This document shows, piece after piece, positions 17,722 to 25,994 of a DNA stretch of 64,000 bases. The notes under the pieces are model-generated. The model saw only the letters and a list, made by a program, of their open reading frames with translations, searched no databases and was not told where the DNA came from. The translations under genes were made by a program, and so were the position numbers. Origin of the DNA: Pseudomonas sp. KBW05 (GTDB lineage: Bacteria > Pseudomonadota > Gammaproteobacteria > Pseudomonadales > Pseudomonadaceae); the NCBI RefSeq assembly GCF_003852405.1, contig NZ_QAJM01000024.1, positions 1 to 64,000 on the forward strand, written 5' to 3'. How positions within the stretch are numbered: position 1 is the stretch's first letter; every line of letters starts with the position of its first letter.

Positions 17722-18171
17722 ATGGCCGCCAAAGTCGAACCTTTCTGGATACGCAAAACCCTTGAACACCTCGATCAGGAGGAGTGGGAGTCGTTGTGCG
17801 ACGGCTGTGGCCTGTGCTGCCTGCAAAAGCTCGAGGATGAAGACGACAACAGCGTCTATTACACGCGCATCGCCTGCAAACTGCTCGACCTGAAAACCTG
17901 CCAGTGCACGGACTACCCCAACCGCCGCGCCTCGGTGCCCGACTGCATCCAGCTCACGCCCGGCCAGGCCGACCAGTTCAAATGGCTGCCGCCGACCTGC
18001 GGCTACCGCCTGGTCAGCGAGCGCAAGGACCTGCCCCTGTGGCACCACCTGGTCTGCGGCGACCGCGACGCGGTGCACCACGAACGTATTTCCCAGTCCG
18101 GGCGCATGCTCGCCGAAGGCAGCGTGCCCGAAGACGACTGGGAGGATTACCTGATCTTCCGCGCAGGCTGA
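17722..18171 (+). CDS. YcgN-family cysteine-cluster protein
   Basis: This 149-residue protein has a conserved N-terminal cysteine cluster [11 protein letters not shown] (residues 33-43), further cysteines at [20 protein letters not shown] (52-71), and DCIQLTP. The CxxCxxCC-type arrangement defines the YcgN/YkgJ (UPF0260) family and suggests binding of zinc or an Fe-S cluster; the function is not established. It is probably co-transcribed with the exported gene that starts 13 bp after its stop. Confidence 0.9.
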   Translation: MAAKVEPFWIRKTLEHLDQEEWESLCDGCGLCCLQKLEDEDDNSVYYTRIACKLLDLKTCQCTDYPNRRASVPDCIQLTPGQADQFKWLPPTCGYRLVSERKDLPLWHHLVCGDRDAVHHERISQSGRMLAEGSVPEDDWEDYLIFRAG

Positions 18172-18184
18172 TAAAGGAGTCGCC

Positions 18185-19405
18185 ATGACGATCGCAGTCA
18201 AGCTGGCCGCCACCCTGGCGTTGCTGGCGCTGAGCGGGCCGGGTTGGTGCGCGAAGAAAGTCGATCTGGATTATCACGTCAAGTTGATGCCCCAGAGCGA
18301 TCAGGCCGAAGTGCGGGTGAGCCTGTCCCAGGGTTCTGCGGTGCGCAGCCTGGATTTCGATTTGGGCGGCGACGGTGACTACAGCGACTTCAAGGCCGAC
18401 GGCCAGTGGAAGGTCAGCGACAGCCGTGGCGTGTGGCAACCCAGCGCCGACAAGGCCAGCCTGACCTACCGCGTACGCCTCACCCACGCGCGCAAGGCAG
18501 GCCTCTACGAAGCACGCATGACGCCGAGCTGGGCGCTGTTTCGCGGCGAAGACCTGGTGCCCGCCGCGCGACTGGACCAGCAGGACGGTGTCGAGTTGGT
18601 CTCGCGCCTGGTGTTCGAATTGCCTGCCGGTTGGAAAAGCATCGAGACCGCCTGGCCGCGCATCGGCAAAAACAAGTTCCGCATCGACAACGTCTCACGC
18701 CTGTTCGACCGGCCCACCGGCTGGATGCTCGCCGGCACCCTCGGCAGCCGCCGCGTGCGCCTGGGCGAAACCGAAGTCACCGTGGCCTCGCCCAAGGGCC
18801 AGGCCATGCGCCGTATGGACGTGTTGACGCTGCTGACCTTCGTCTGGCCGCAGGTGGAAGCCGCGTTCCCACGGCATCCGGCCAAGTTGCTGATCGTCGG
18901 CGCCAGCGACCCGATGCGCCGTGGAGCGTTTTCGGCCCGCGACTCGATCTACCTCAACAGCCGCACGCCGTTGGTCAGCGAAAACGGCAGCAGCCCGTTG
19001 ATCCGTGAAGTGGTGCAGGCGATTGGGCGCTTCAATGACCACGACACCAGCGACTGGATCAGCGAAGGCCTGGCGGAGTATTACGCCATCGAGCTGGTGC
19101 GGCGTGCCGGGGGCATTAGCGATGAGCGCTATCAGGCGATCCAGGCGCGGCTGACCAGGGAAGGCAAGGACGTGACTACCTTGCGCGGCGAACACGTCAG
19201 CGGCGCCACGGTGTCGCGGGCGGTGGTGGTGTTGCAGGAACTGGATCGCGAGATTCGCGTGAAAACCCACAACAAGCGCTCGCTGGATGATTTGACGCAG
19301 GCGGTGATGCGGGCCAATAGCATCACGACTGCTGAGTTCGTGCAGCTCGCGGAAAGCGTGATCGGTGAAGGGGCGGTGGTGCTGGATAGTAAATTACTGC
19401 GTTGA
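18185..19405 (+). CDS. exported gluzincin-like protein lacking the zinc motif
   Basis: This 406-residue protein has a signal peptide (hydrophobic LAATLALLALSGPGWCA, cleavage near residue 20). An N-terminal beta-rich domain is followed by a region laid out like M1/M61 peptidases: LIREVVQAI (272-280) sits where HExxH should be, and WISEGLAEYYAIE (291-303) matches the downstream W-x-x-E-G-x-A-E-Y motif. The two zinc histidines are Arg274 and Gln278, while the Glu275 and Glu294 positions are kept. It is therefore probably a non-catalytic relative, perhaps a periplasmic binding protein. It has an AGGAG site and lies 13 bp after ycgN, likely in the same operon. Confidence 0.7.
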   Translation: MTIAVKLAATLALLALSGPGWCAKKVDLDYHVKLMPQSDQAEVRVSLSQGSAVRSLDFDLGGDGDYSDFKADGQWKVSDSRGVWQPSADKASLTYRVRLTHARKAGLYEARMTPSWALFRGEDLVPAARLDQQDGVELVSRLVFELPAGWKSIETAWPRIGKNKFRIDNVSRLFDRPTGWMLAGTLGSRRVRLGETEVTVASPKGQAMRRMDVLTLLTFVWPQVEAAFPRHPAKLLIVGASDPMRRGAFSARDSIYLNSRTPLVSENGSSPLIREVVQAIGRFNDHDTSDWISEGLAEYYAIELVRRAGGISDERYQAIQARLTREGKDVTTLRGEHVSGATVSRAVVVLQELDREIRVKTHNKRSLDDLTQAVMRANSITTAEFVQLAESVIGEGAVVLDSKLLR

Positions 19406-19430
19406 TTTCGGGTCATGCACAAAACCAACT

Positions 19431-19518
19431 GTGGGAGCGGGCTTGCTCGCGAATGCAGTCTGTCAGTCAACACATGAGTTGACTGATCCACCGCATTCGC
19501 GAGCAAGCCCGCTCCCAC
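19431..19518. repeat. REPIN
   Basis: Inverted REP cores: GTGGGAGCGGGCTTGCTCGC at the left, and GCATTCGCGAGCAAGCCCGC then TCCCAC at the right. It lies between two convergent genes. The arms do not extend past the core here. Confidence 0.85.
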
Positions 19519-19549
19519 ATTGGGATTTCCAATGTCTGATAGATCGTGT

Positions 19550-19840
19550 TCAGACAGTGGATTTTTCCGACGCCACTTCAGCCGAGGTCTTCAGGTTTTT
19601 CAACTCGGCCCCCACGCGCTCGATCTTCGTGCGAACCGTGTTCATCTCCTGGCGCCCCTGCTCCAGCTTGTCCTTGAGCGAGCTGTGCCCCGTGATCCCA
19701 CGGGCCAGTACCACGCCGCCAATCGCCACCTGGATCAAGCCGAAAATCCCGCCACGGCGCAGGCCTTTGCCCACCATCATCACGCCACCGGCCACGGAGC
19801 CGAGGCGTTCCAAGCCGTGCACGTTTTTGCTGTCGTTCAT
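19550..19840 (-). CDS. small inner-membrane protein (DUF2892/YgaP-TM like)
   Basis: This 96-residue protein has glycine-rich hydrophobic stretches at residues 13-28 (RLGSVAGGVMMVGKGL) and 31-50 (IFGLIQVAIGGVVLARGITG), followed by a charged, probably coiled-coil tail (KDKLEQGRQEMNTVRTKIERV). This matches DUF2892-type membrane proteins. The tail is presumably cytoplasmic. It is monocistronic on the minus strand. The function is not known. Confidence 0.75.
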   Translation of the reverse strand: MNDSKNVHGLERLGSVAGGVMMVGKGLRRGGIFGLIQVAIGGVVLARGITGHSSLKDKLEQGRQEMNTVRTKIERVGAELKNLKTSAEVASEKSTV

Positions 19841-19907
19841 GATGTGTCTCCAACAAGGCGAGTGATACGTAGCTGACCGCCCGCAGGCGTCGGATGTTCC
19901 CGCAAAC

Positions 19908-20375
19908 TCAGTACTTGGGGCCCGAGCGGGTGTTGTTGCCCTTGGCCAGGCGGTCGTAGAGCACCACGTTTACGGTGGCGGCGAGGTTCATGCAGCCGGT
20001 GGTGGGGATGTAGACCACGTCTTCACACCAGTCGCGGATCTCTTTGTCGAGGGAGCCGTCTTCGGGGCCGAAGATGTACAGCGCGCGGTCGGGGTGGGTG
20101 TATTCGGGCAGCGGGCGGGCGCCGTCCACCAGCTCCACGGCGACCGGGATGCAGCCCAGGGGCAGGATCTTCTTCAGGTCATCGATGCCGATCAGCGGAA
20201 TGTCGTGGTGGACCTTCTTGGTGTCGGTGATGAAATCCCGCGCACGCTCGTAGCGCACGCCGGTGTAGAACACCGAGGCCACGCCGTAGCAGCCGGCGGC
20301 GCGCATCACCGAGCCGACGTTTTCGGGGGATTTGGGGTTGTACAGACCGATGCAGCTGTAGCGTTTATTGCCCAC
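19908..20375 (-). CDS. TrmH-family (SPOUT) RNA methyltransferase
   Basis: This 155-residue SPOUT-fold RNA 2'-O-methyltransferase has motif 1 NPKSPENVGSVMRAAGCYGV (residues 13-32), motif 2 ALYIFGPEDGSL (near 99-110) and motif 3 YIPTTGCMNLAATVNVVLYD (near 122-141), which together form the knotted SAM site. Its length resembles TrmL (tRNA wobble-position methylase), but the substrate cannot be assigned from sequence alone. A near-perfect 40-bp-arm REPIN lies about 70 bp upstream of the start. Confidence 0.88.
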   Translation of the reverse strand: MGNKRYSCIGLYNPKSPENVGSVMRAAGCYGVASVFYTGVRYERARDFITDTKKVHHDIPLIGIDDLKKILPLGCIPVAVELVDGARPLPEYTHPDRALYIFGPEDGSLDKEIRDWCEDVVYIPTTGCMNLAATVNVVLYDRLAKGNNTRSGPKY

Positions 20376-20444
20376 GGGGAAGGGTGCCTTGGAGAAAAAA
20401 CGCGATTATACGGTGCTGAGGGTTGTGGTGCTTGGGCCATTGCT

Positions 20445-20534
20445 TTCGCGAGCAATCCCGCTCCCACATTGGATTGGGTTCACAGATATCTATTTGTGAA
20501 CCCAATCCAATGTGGGAGCGGGCTTGCTCGCGAA
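20445..20534. repeat. REPIN with near-perfect 40-bp arms
   Basis: Left arm 20445-20484 and right arm 20495-20534 pair at 39 of 40 positions around a 10-base loop (GATATCTATT). The outer 23 bases are the REP core. The inner part (TTGGATTGGGTTCACA) is not REP sequence yet is still perfectly inverted. It would form a very stable cruciform or RNA hairpin between yajD-like and trmH-like genes. Confidence 0.9.
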
Positions 20535-20561
20535 GAGGCCAGTACAAACAACAAAGGACTA

Positions 20562-20936
20562 TCAGTCGTCCTTCTTCATCAACCCCGCCAACGCCGCAAA
20601 CGGGTTATGCGTGGCCTTGGCAATCGTCGGGCTGCTGGTCGATCCTTCGCTGAAATACTGCTGGTCGGTATACCGCGAGTGCTCGTTGTCATGGCAATAC
20701 AGGCACAGCAACTCCCAGTTGGAGCCATCCTGGGGATTGTCATCATGGTTATGGTTGCGGTGGTGCACGGTCAGTTCGCTCAAGCGCTTGCCGGAAAACT
20801 CACGGGTGCAGCGGCCGCACACGTGGGGGTACATCTTCAGCGCTTTGTCGCGGTAGCCCATTTCCCGGTCGCGCTGGGCATCGGCGAGGATGCGGTCCAG
20901 CTTGGCGGTGTGGGAGGGCGGGTTGGTTGAGCTCAT
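20562..20936 (-). CDS. YajD-family HNH nuclease domain protein
   Basis: This 124-residue protein has an HNH/zinc-ribbon domain: CGRCTREF (one CxxC), LTVHHRNHNHDDNP (the HH and N of the HNH motif) and LLCLYCHDNEH (second CxxC and final H). This places it in the YajD family. AGGAG lies 6 bp before the ATG at 20936, so that start was preferred to the ATG directly upstream. Whether it cuts DNA is unknown; many YajD proteins sit alone in core genomes, as here. Confidence 0.88.
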   Translation of the reverse strand: MSSTNPPSHTAKLDRILADAQRDREMGYRDKALKMYPHVCGRCTREFSGKRLSELTVHHRNHNHDDNPQDGSNWELLCLYCHDNEHSRYTDQQYFSEGSTSSPTIAKATHNPFAALAGLMKKDD

Positions 20937-20995
20937 CATGGCTCCTATATTTTGGTGGTCACGGTAAGGCTTGATTCTAGCCGTTCTCGGCGCAG

Positions 20996-21682
20996 TTAGC
21001 CCTTGAGCTTTTCGGCAATCCAGATGGTATGGCGGGTGCCTTTGTTGCCGTGGGCGAACACCTGCACTTCTTCGGCCTTGAAGCCGGCCTTGCGCAGTTT
21101 GTCGCTGAACAGCTTGTCGGCACTCGCTGACCACACCGCCAGCACGCCCTTGGGCCGCAGGGCCTTGGCGCAGGCAGCGAGGCCACCGGCGGAGTACAGC
21201 CAGCTGTTGGCTTTTTGCGTGAGGCCTTCGGGGCCGTTGTCGACGTCGAGCATGATCGCGTCAAACCCCTGGGGCTCGGCTTGCAGCACCTTGGCCACGT
21301 CTTCCATGCGGATCACTGTGCGCGGGTCCAGCAGCGGGCGGCCGGATTTCTCCCCCAGCGGGCCGCGGTTCCACTCCACCACGCCGGGCACCAACTCAGC
21401 GACCACCACTTCGGCGGACTTGCCCAAATGCTTGAGCGCCGAGGCCAGGGTAAAGCCCATGCCCAGGCCACCGATCAGCACCCGTGAATCCGGGCGCCCG
21501 GCGACCTTGCGGCAAGGGATCTCTGCCAGCGCGTCTTCGGAGCCGTGCATGCGCGTGTTCATCAACTGGCCGCCGTCACCGCCCTGGATCTTGATCACAA
21601 AATCCTCGCCGTATTCGAACAGGCACAAGGCACCGCCGTTGTCGGGGATCGGGGTGGTGTCCAGCAGAACGAAACGTTTCAT
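20996..21682 (-). CDS. spermidine-synthase-like (PABS-fold) protein
   Basis: This 228-residue protein has a Rossmann methyltransferase-like core. VLIGGLGMGFTLASAL (near residues 69-84) is the nucleotide-binding glycine loop, VVVAELVPGVVEWN (near 92-105) has the acidic end of strand 2, and FDAIMLDVDNGPEG (near 139-152) is the active-site aspartate region. It lacks a full spermidine synthase N-terminal beta-hairpin, so catalysis of aminopropyl transfer is doubtful. It lies 59 bp upstream of the HNH gene on the same strand. Confidence 0.8.
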   Translation of the reverse strand: MKRFVLLDTTPIPDNGGALCLFEYGEDFVIKIQGGDGGQLMNTRMHGSEDALAEIPCRKVAGRPDSRVLIGGLGMGFTLASALKHLGKSAEVVVAELVPGVVEWNRGPLGEKSGRPLLDPRTVIRMEDVAKVLQAEPQGFDAIMLDVDNGPEGLTQKANSWLYSAGGLAACAKALRPKGVLAVWSASADKLFSDKLRKAGFKAEEVQVFAHGNKGTRHTIWIAEKLKG

Positions 21683-21760
21683 GGAAATCTCATTGGGAAG
21701 GGCATTCTTGCGCGGTTGGGAGTAGCCTTACGACATTCCGGTCAGGCCATGGAGCCATCG

Positions 21761-22045
21761 ATGAAGTGCAGCATTCTAACGGTCATTGTGTTGAGCGCGC
21801 TCACATTGGGTGCGGCGCAGGCTCAGGAGTTGCAAACCGTACCGGTTGCGCCGGCACCCACCCCAGGCGCACCGGGCACGCCCACGCCGACGTTGTATCC
21901 GCAAGTCACCCCGCCGATCGCGCCCAAGGCCACGGCTAACGGGTCCCCTGCGCTGGTACCGATCGTGTTGCCGACGCCGCCAAAAGACCAGACGGTGCCC
22001 GGTTTGCAGCAGAACGACAGCAAACCGAAGACCCCGGGCGGTTAA
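21761..22045 (+). CDS. small exported proline-rich protein
   Basis: This 94-residue protein has a signal peptide (MKCSILTVIVLSALTLGAAQA, residues 1-21). The mature peptide is low-complexity, rich in Pro, Thr and Ala (VAPAPTPGAPGTPTPTL) and has no recognised domain. GGAG lies 6 bp before ATG 21761; an in-frame ATG at 21749 would add four residues. It converges on the cyclic-nucleotide-binding gene, and the two stop codons overlap (TTAA at 22042-22045). It may be a cell-wall or periplasmic spacer protein; the function is unknown. Confidence 0.65.
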   Translation: MKCSILTVIVLSALTLGAAQAQELQTVPVAPAPTPGAPGTPTPTLYPQVTPPIAPKATANGSPALVPIVLPTPPKDQTVPGLQQNDSKPKTPGG

Positions 22046-22515
22046 AACTGCTGGGAGAGCAATTGCCCGTCGGCCATGCGCAGGCGCTTGGAGAGGGCAA
22101 TGGCGATGGCACGGATAATCTTCGCCGCGACCCTGGGCGCGTCATTGAGCATTTTCTCCAGGGAATCCTTGCCCAGGTTCAACAGCACACACTCCGAAGC
22201 GGCCACGCAACTGGCGGAGCGCCGCTCGCCATCGAGCACGGCCATTTCGCCAAACGCCCGCCCGCTGCGCAGGGTGGCGATGGTCAAGCGCTGGCCGCTG
22301 GGGTTGGCTTTCTGCACTGCCACCTGGCCGCTGTGGAGGATGCACATGAAGGTGCCTGCATCGCCTTCCAGGAAGATCACCTCGTCCCGGGCCATGCTGC
22401 TGATGTTGAAGTAGCCGGCGGCGATGTGAAAATCTTCCGGCAGCAGAGGATCGAACAAGCCGCAGTCCATGAGCATGTCGCGGATTTCGTTATTGAGTGA
22501 GGTCGGTTCTGGCAT
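22042..22515 (-). CDS. cyclic-nucleotide-binding domain protein (Crp/Fnr sensor domain only)
   Basis: This 157-residue protein consists of a cNMP-binding beta-barrel: VIFLEGDAGTFMCILHSGQVAV (near residues 41-62), then the phosphate-binding cassette FGEMAVLDGERRSASCVA (near 89-106) with Arg in the expected place. A final helix follows, but no helix-turn-helix DNA-binding domain. It is probably a stand-alone nucleotide sensor acting through protein contacts. It is convergent with the proline-rich gene, with overlapping stop codons. Confidence 0.82.
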   Translation of the reverse strand: MPEPTSLNNEIRDMLMDCGLFDPLLPEDFHIAAGYFNISSMARDEVIFLEGDAGTFMCILHSGQVAVQKANPSGQRLTIATLRSGRAFGEMAVLDGERRSASCVAASECVLLNLGKDSLEKMLNDAPRVAAKIIRAIAIALSKRLRMADGQLLSQQF

Positions 22516-22584
22516 AGCGGCAATCTTGGTCCGTCAATCGTGTAGGGCGGTTCTGTGTTCAGACAGAACCGCCGCGCATAGTTC

Positions 22585-24627
22585 CTAAATCAGTGCCAGG
22601 GCCTTGAACACAAATGCATATTCGAGTGCTACGTCACGTAATCCCTGGTAACGCCCGCTCATGCCACCGTGGCCGGCGCCGAGTTCGGTCTTGAGCAGCA
22701 GCAGGTTGTCGTCTGTTTTGGTATCGCGCAGCTTGGCCACCCACTTGGCCGCTTCCCAGTACTGCACGCGGCTGTCGTTGTAGCCGGCGATCACCAGCAG
22801 ATGCGGATAAGCCTGGGCGCGGACGTTTTCGTACGGCGCGTAGGCCTTTATCCGGTCGTACACTTCCGGTTCTTCTGGGTTGCCCCACTCGTCGTACTCG
22901 GTGATGGTCAGCGGCAGGTCCGGGTCGAGCATGGTGTTGAGCACGTCGACGAACGGCACTTCGGCAATCGCCGCCTGAAACAGCTCCGGGCGCTGGTTGA
23001 GCACCGCACCGATCAACAGGCCGCCGGCGCTGCCGCCGCTGATGGCCAATTGCTTGGAGGTGGTCAAACCCTCGGCGATCAGGTGTTCGGCGCAGGCGAT
23101 AAAGTCGCTGAAGGTGTTCTGTTTGTGTTCCTGCTTGCCGTTGCGGTACCAGGCCTCACCCAGCTCGCCGCCGCCGCGCACATGCGCAATGGCAAACGCC
23201 ACGCCGCGGTCCAGCAGGCTCAGGCGCGCGTGGGAGAACCACGGGTCGAGGCTCGAGCCGTAGGCGCCGTAGCCGTACAGGTACAGCGGCGTAGGTTTAC
23301 CCAGCTGGTCACGCTTGACCACCAGGCTGATGGGCACCTGGGTGCCGTCGGCGGAAGTCGCCCACAGGCGTTGGCTGACGTAGTCGTCGGCGTTGAACAC
23401 GCCCAGTACCGGGGTTTCCTTGAGCACGACTTGCGTGCCACTGGCCAGTTCCAACTGGCGCACCTGGGCCGGGCGGTTCAGGGCTTCGTAGCGCAGGCGA
23501 ATCTTGTCGCTGGGAAATTCCAGGCTGTTTTGTACGTAGAGGCTGTAGGCGGCGTCGGGCAATTCCACGCGATAGGCGGGCAGACCTTCTGGATGCACTT
23601 CGATCACCGGCAGGCCGCCGATGCGCAGGCTCAAGGTCATGGCGCTGGCGTTGAGGCTCACGCCGTCGAGCATCACGTCGTCACTGTGGGGGATCAGGTT
23701 CTGCCACTCGGCCTCGGTTGGCACGTCGCCAATGTCGGTCGCGGTGAACAAGGCATAGTTGATGCCGTCACGGTTGCTGCGGATAAACCAGGTCCAGGCA
23801 CCATTCAGTTGGCCGTGGTCGACATCGTATTCATGGTCTTCGACCCGAGGTGCCAGGCAGGTGAAGTCGAGGTGCGGCTGCTCGGCGTCTAGGGCCCAGA
23901 TTTCGCTGGTGGTCTTGCTGCCCAACGCCAGCAGCAACTGCCGTTCGGAGCTGGAACGGTAGCAATGCAGGAAGAAACGTCCGTCGGGCTCGTGGAACAC
24001 TTCCTGCGCCGCCGTGCCATCCAGGCGATAGCGATACAGCTTGTGCGGGCGGTGGGTGTCGTCCAGCTCGCCAAAGAACAGGGTCAGGCTGTCATTGGCC
24101 CAGGTCATGCTGCCGTCGCAGTCCGCGAATTCCAGTTCGCTGACCTTGCCGCTGGCCAATTCCTTCACGTACAGGGTGAAAATCTCTTCACCGCTGGTAT
24201 CCAGGCTGTAGGCCAGGCGCTGATGGTCGGGGCTGATGCTGAACGCGCCCAGGGAGAAGAAGCCGCCGTTGGCCAGCACGTTCGGGTCCAGCAGCAGCTC
24301 TTCGCTGCTGTCGTCCACCTGGTTGCTGTCGTCCGCCGGGCGCCGGCAGCGGTAGTGACGGGCGTATTCGTCACCGGCGGTGGTGCGCGTGTAATACAGG
24401 TACGGGCCCCACGGGGAGGGCAGGGACAGGTCGGTTTCGAGGATGCGGCCTTTGATCTCTTCGAACAGGGTTTCACGCAGGGCCTGCTGGTCGGCGAGCT
24501 GGGCTTCCTGCCAGGCGTTTTCGGCCTTGAGGTAATCGAGGACTTCGGTGCTGTCGCGTTCCTGCAACCAGGCGTAAGGATCCTGGCCTGGGGCCTTGCG
24601 GGCAATCGGAGCGGGCGATGTAGGCAT
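22585..24627 (-). CDS. ptrB: oligopeptidase B (S9A serine peptidase)
   Basis: This 680-residue prolyl-oligopeptidase-family enzyme has an N-terminal seven-bladed beta-propeller (to about residue 400) and a C-terminal alpha/beta hydrolase domain. The nucleophile is Ser533 in ISGGSAGGLL, the Asp lies in GYNDSRVQYWEAAKW and the His in LGAGHGGMSGRY near the C-terminus. Such enzymes cut short peptides after Arg/Lys in the cytosol. It is divergent from the membrane gene at 24718 with 90 bp between them. Confidence 0.93.
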   Translation of the reverse strand: MPTSPAPIARKAPGQDPYAWLQERDSTEVLDYLKAENAWQEAQLADQQALRETLFEEIKGRILETDLSLPSPWGPYLYYTRTTAGDEYARHYRCRRPADDSNQVDDSSEELLLDPNVLANGGFFSLGAFSISPDHQRLAYSLDTSGEEIFTLYVKELASGKVSELEFADCDGSMTWANDSLTLFFGELDDTHRPHKLYRYRLDGTAAQEVFHEPDGRFFLHCYRSSSERQLLLALGSKTTSEIWALDAEQPHLDFTCLAPRVEDHEYDVDHGQLNGAWTWFIRSNRDGINYALFTATDIGDVPTEAEWQNLIPHSDDVMLDGVSLNASAMTLSLRIGGLPVIEVHPEGLPAYRVELPDAAYSLYVQNSLEFPSDKIRLRYEALNRPAQVRQLELASGTQVVLKETPVLGVFNADDYVSQRLWATSADGTQVPISLVVKRDQLGKPTPLYLYGYGAYGSSLDPWFSHARLSLLDRGVAFAIAHVRGGGELGEAWYRNGKQEHKQNTFSDFIACAEHLIAEGLTTSKQLAISGGSAGGLLIGAVLNQRPELFQAAIAEVPFVDVLNTMLDPDLPLTITEYDEWGNPEEPEVYDRIKAYAPYENVRAQAYPHLLVIAGYNDSRVQYWEAAKWVAKLRDTKTDDNLLLLKTELGAGHGGMSGRYQGLRDVALEYAFVFKALALI

Positions 24628-24717
24628 GGATTATTCTCTATCTGGCGGACGGTGGCAGGCTTTGCAGCCGCGACACGCAAAAGCCGTTATCATAGCCGCC
24701 TCTTTGCCAGCCTTGCC

Positions 24718-25185
24718 ATGGACACCATGACCGAGAACGACTATCTGACCGCTTGGGGCCTCTACGCCTTCGCCGCTTTGGGCTGCCTGTTGGTGTGGTG
24801 GCGCATGACCCGCTGGATCTGGCGCTGGCTGCGCGAGCCGTTGCAATTGCTGATGGCCGTGTTGCTGTTCAGCCCGACCATCGTCGACCCGGTCAAGACC
24901 CAATTTGCGCCAGCCGTGGCCATCACCGCGCTGGACCTGGTGCTCAAGGTCGGCAACAACGCCTGGCGGGCCATTTCCGACTTGTTCATGTACACGATGA
25001 TCGCCTTTGCCGTGTACCTGGTGATCGTGTTGATCCGCTGGCCCATCGAGCGCGGCGCCAAGGCCCGCCGCGAGCGCAAGGCCGCCGCCGATGCCGCCCT
25101 GGCCGCCGAGCCGGCCGATGATGATGACGAACCTTTCCGCCGCCCGGCACCTGTGAGCGGCATGCGCGTCGAACCGCGCCTTTAA
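24718..25185 (+). CDS. uncharacterised inner-membrane protein
   Basis: This 155-residue protein has hydrophobic segments at about residues 10-30 (AWGLYAFAALGCLLVWW), 42-58 (LQLLMAVLLFSPTIV) and 84-105 (LFMYTMIAFAVYLVIVLI). A cytoplasmic tail rich in Ala, Arg and acidic residues (RRERKAAADAALAAEPADDDDE) follows. It is 21 bp upstream of the YafJ-type gene and likely forms an operon with it and the DUF2937 gene. ATG 24727 is an alternative start. No known activity was recognised. Confidence 0.78.
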   Translation: MDTMTENDYLTAWGLYAFAALGCLLVWWRMTRWIWRWLREPLQLLMAVLLFSPTIVDPVKTQFAPAVAITALDLVLKVGNNAWRAISDLFMYTMIAFAVYLVIVLIRWPIERGAKARRERKAAADAALAAEPADDDDEPFRRPAPVSGMRVEPRL

Positions 25186-25206
25186 CGTTGTAGCGAGAGC
25201 CCTGGC

Positions 25207-25983
25207 ATGTGTGAATTATTGGGCATGAGTGCCAACGTCCCCACCGACATCGTGTTCAGCTTTACCGGGCTGATGCAGCGCGGTGGCCGCACCGGCCCCC
25301 ATCGCGACGGTTGGGGCATCGCCTTCTATGAAGGCCGTGGCCTGCGTCTGTTCCAGGACCCGGCGGCGAGCAGTGAGTCGGAAGTCGCGCTGCTGGTGCA
25401 GCGTTACCCCATCAAAAGTGAAGTGGTGATCGGCCATATCCGCCAGGCCAACGTGGGCAAGGTGTGCCTGTCCAACACCCACCCGTTCGTGCGTGAACTG
25501 TGGGGGCGCAACTGGTGTTTCGCCCACAACGGCCAGCTGGCGGACTTCAACCCCCGTGCCACGTTCTATCGGCCCGTGGGCGATACCGACAGCGAAGCGG
25601 CCTTCTGCGATCTGCTCAACCGCGTGCGCGAAGCCTTCCCCGAGCCGGTGGACATCGAGCAGGTGCTGCCGGACCTGATCGCCGCCTGCGCCGAATACCG
25701 CAGCAAGGGCGTGTTCAACTGCCTGCTCAGCGACGGCGACTGGCTGTTTTGCTATTGCTCGACCAAGTTGGCGCAAATCACCCGTCGCGCGCCGTTTGGC
25801 CCGGCGCGCTTGAAAGATGTCGACGTGATCGTCGATTTTCAGGCCGAAACCACGCCCAATGATGTGGTCACGGTGATCGCCACCGAGCCACTCACCGACA
25901 ACGAAAACTGGACCCGCTACGAACCGGGCCAATGGAGCCTGTGGCGACGCGGTGAATGCGTCAGCCAGGGCATCACCGAGTAA
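25207..25983 (+). CDS. class II glutamine amidotransferase (YafJ type)
   Basis: This 258-residue Ntn-hydrolase has Cys2 directly after the initiator Met ([12 protein letters not shown]) as the predicted N-terminal nucleophile once Met is removed. Other glutaminase features are [18 protein letters not shown] (near 25-42), [18 protein letters not shown] (near 79-96) and the oxyanion-hole segment [12 protein letters not shown] (near 103-114). There is no synthetase domain, so the acceptor is unknown. It is the middle gene of a probable three-gene operon of membrane protein, amidotransferase and DUF2937. Confidence 0.9.
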   Translation: MCELLGMSANVPTDIVFSFTGLMQRGGRTGPHRDGWGIAFYEGRGLRLFQDPAASSESEVALLVQRYPIKSEVVIGHIRQANVGKVCLSNTHPFVRELWGRNWCFAHNGQLADFNPRATFYRPVGDTDSEAAFCDLLNRVREAFPEPVDIEQVLPDLIAACAEYRSKGVFNCLLSDGDWLFCYCSTKLAQITRRAPFGPARLKDVDVIVDFQAETTPNDVVTVIATEPLTDNENWTRYEPGQWSLWRRGECVSQGITE

Positions 25984-25994
25984 GGATATCGACC

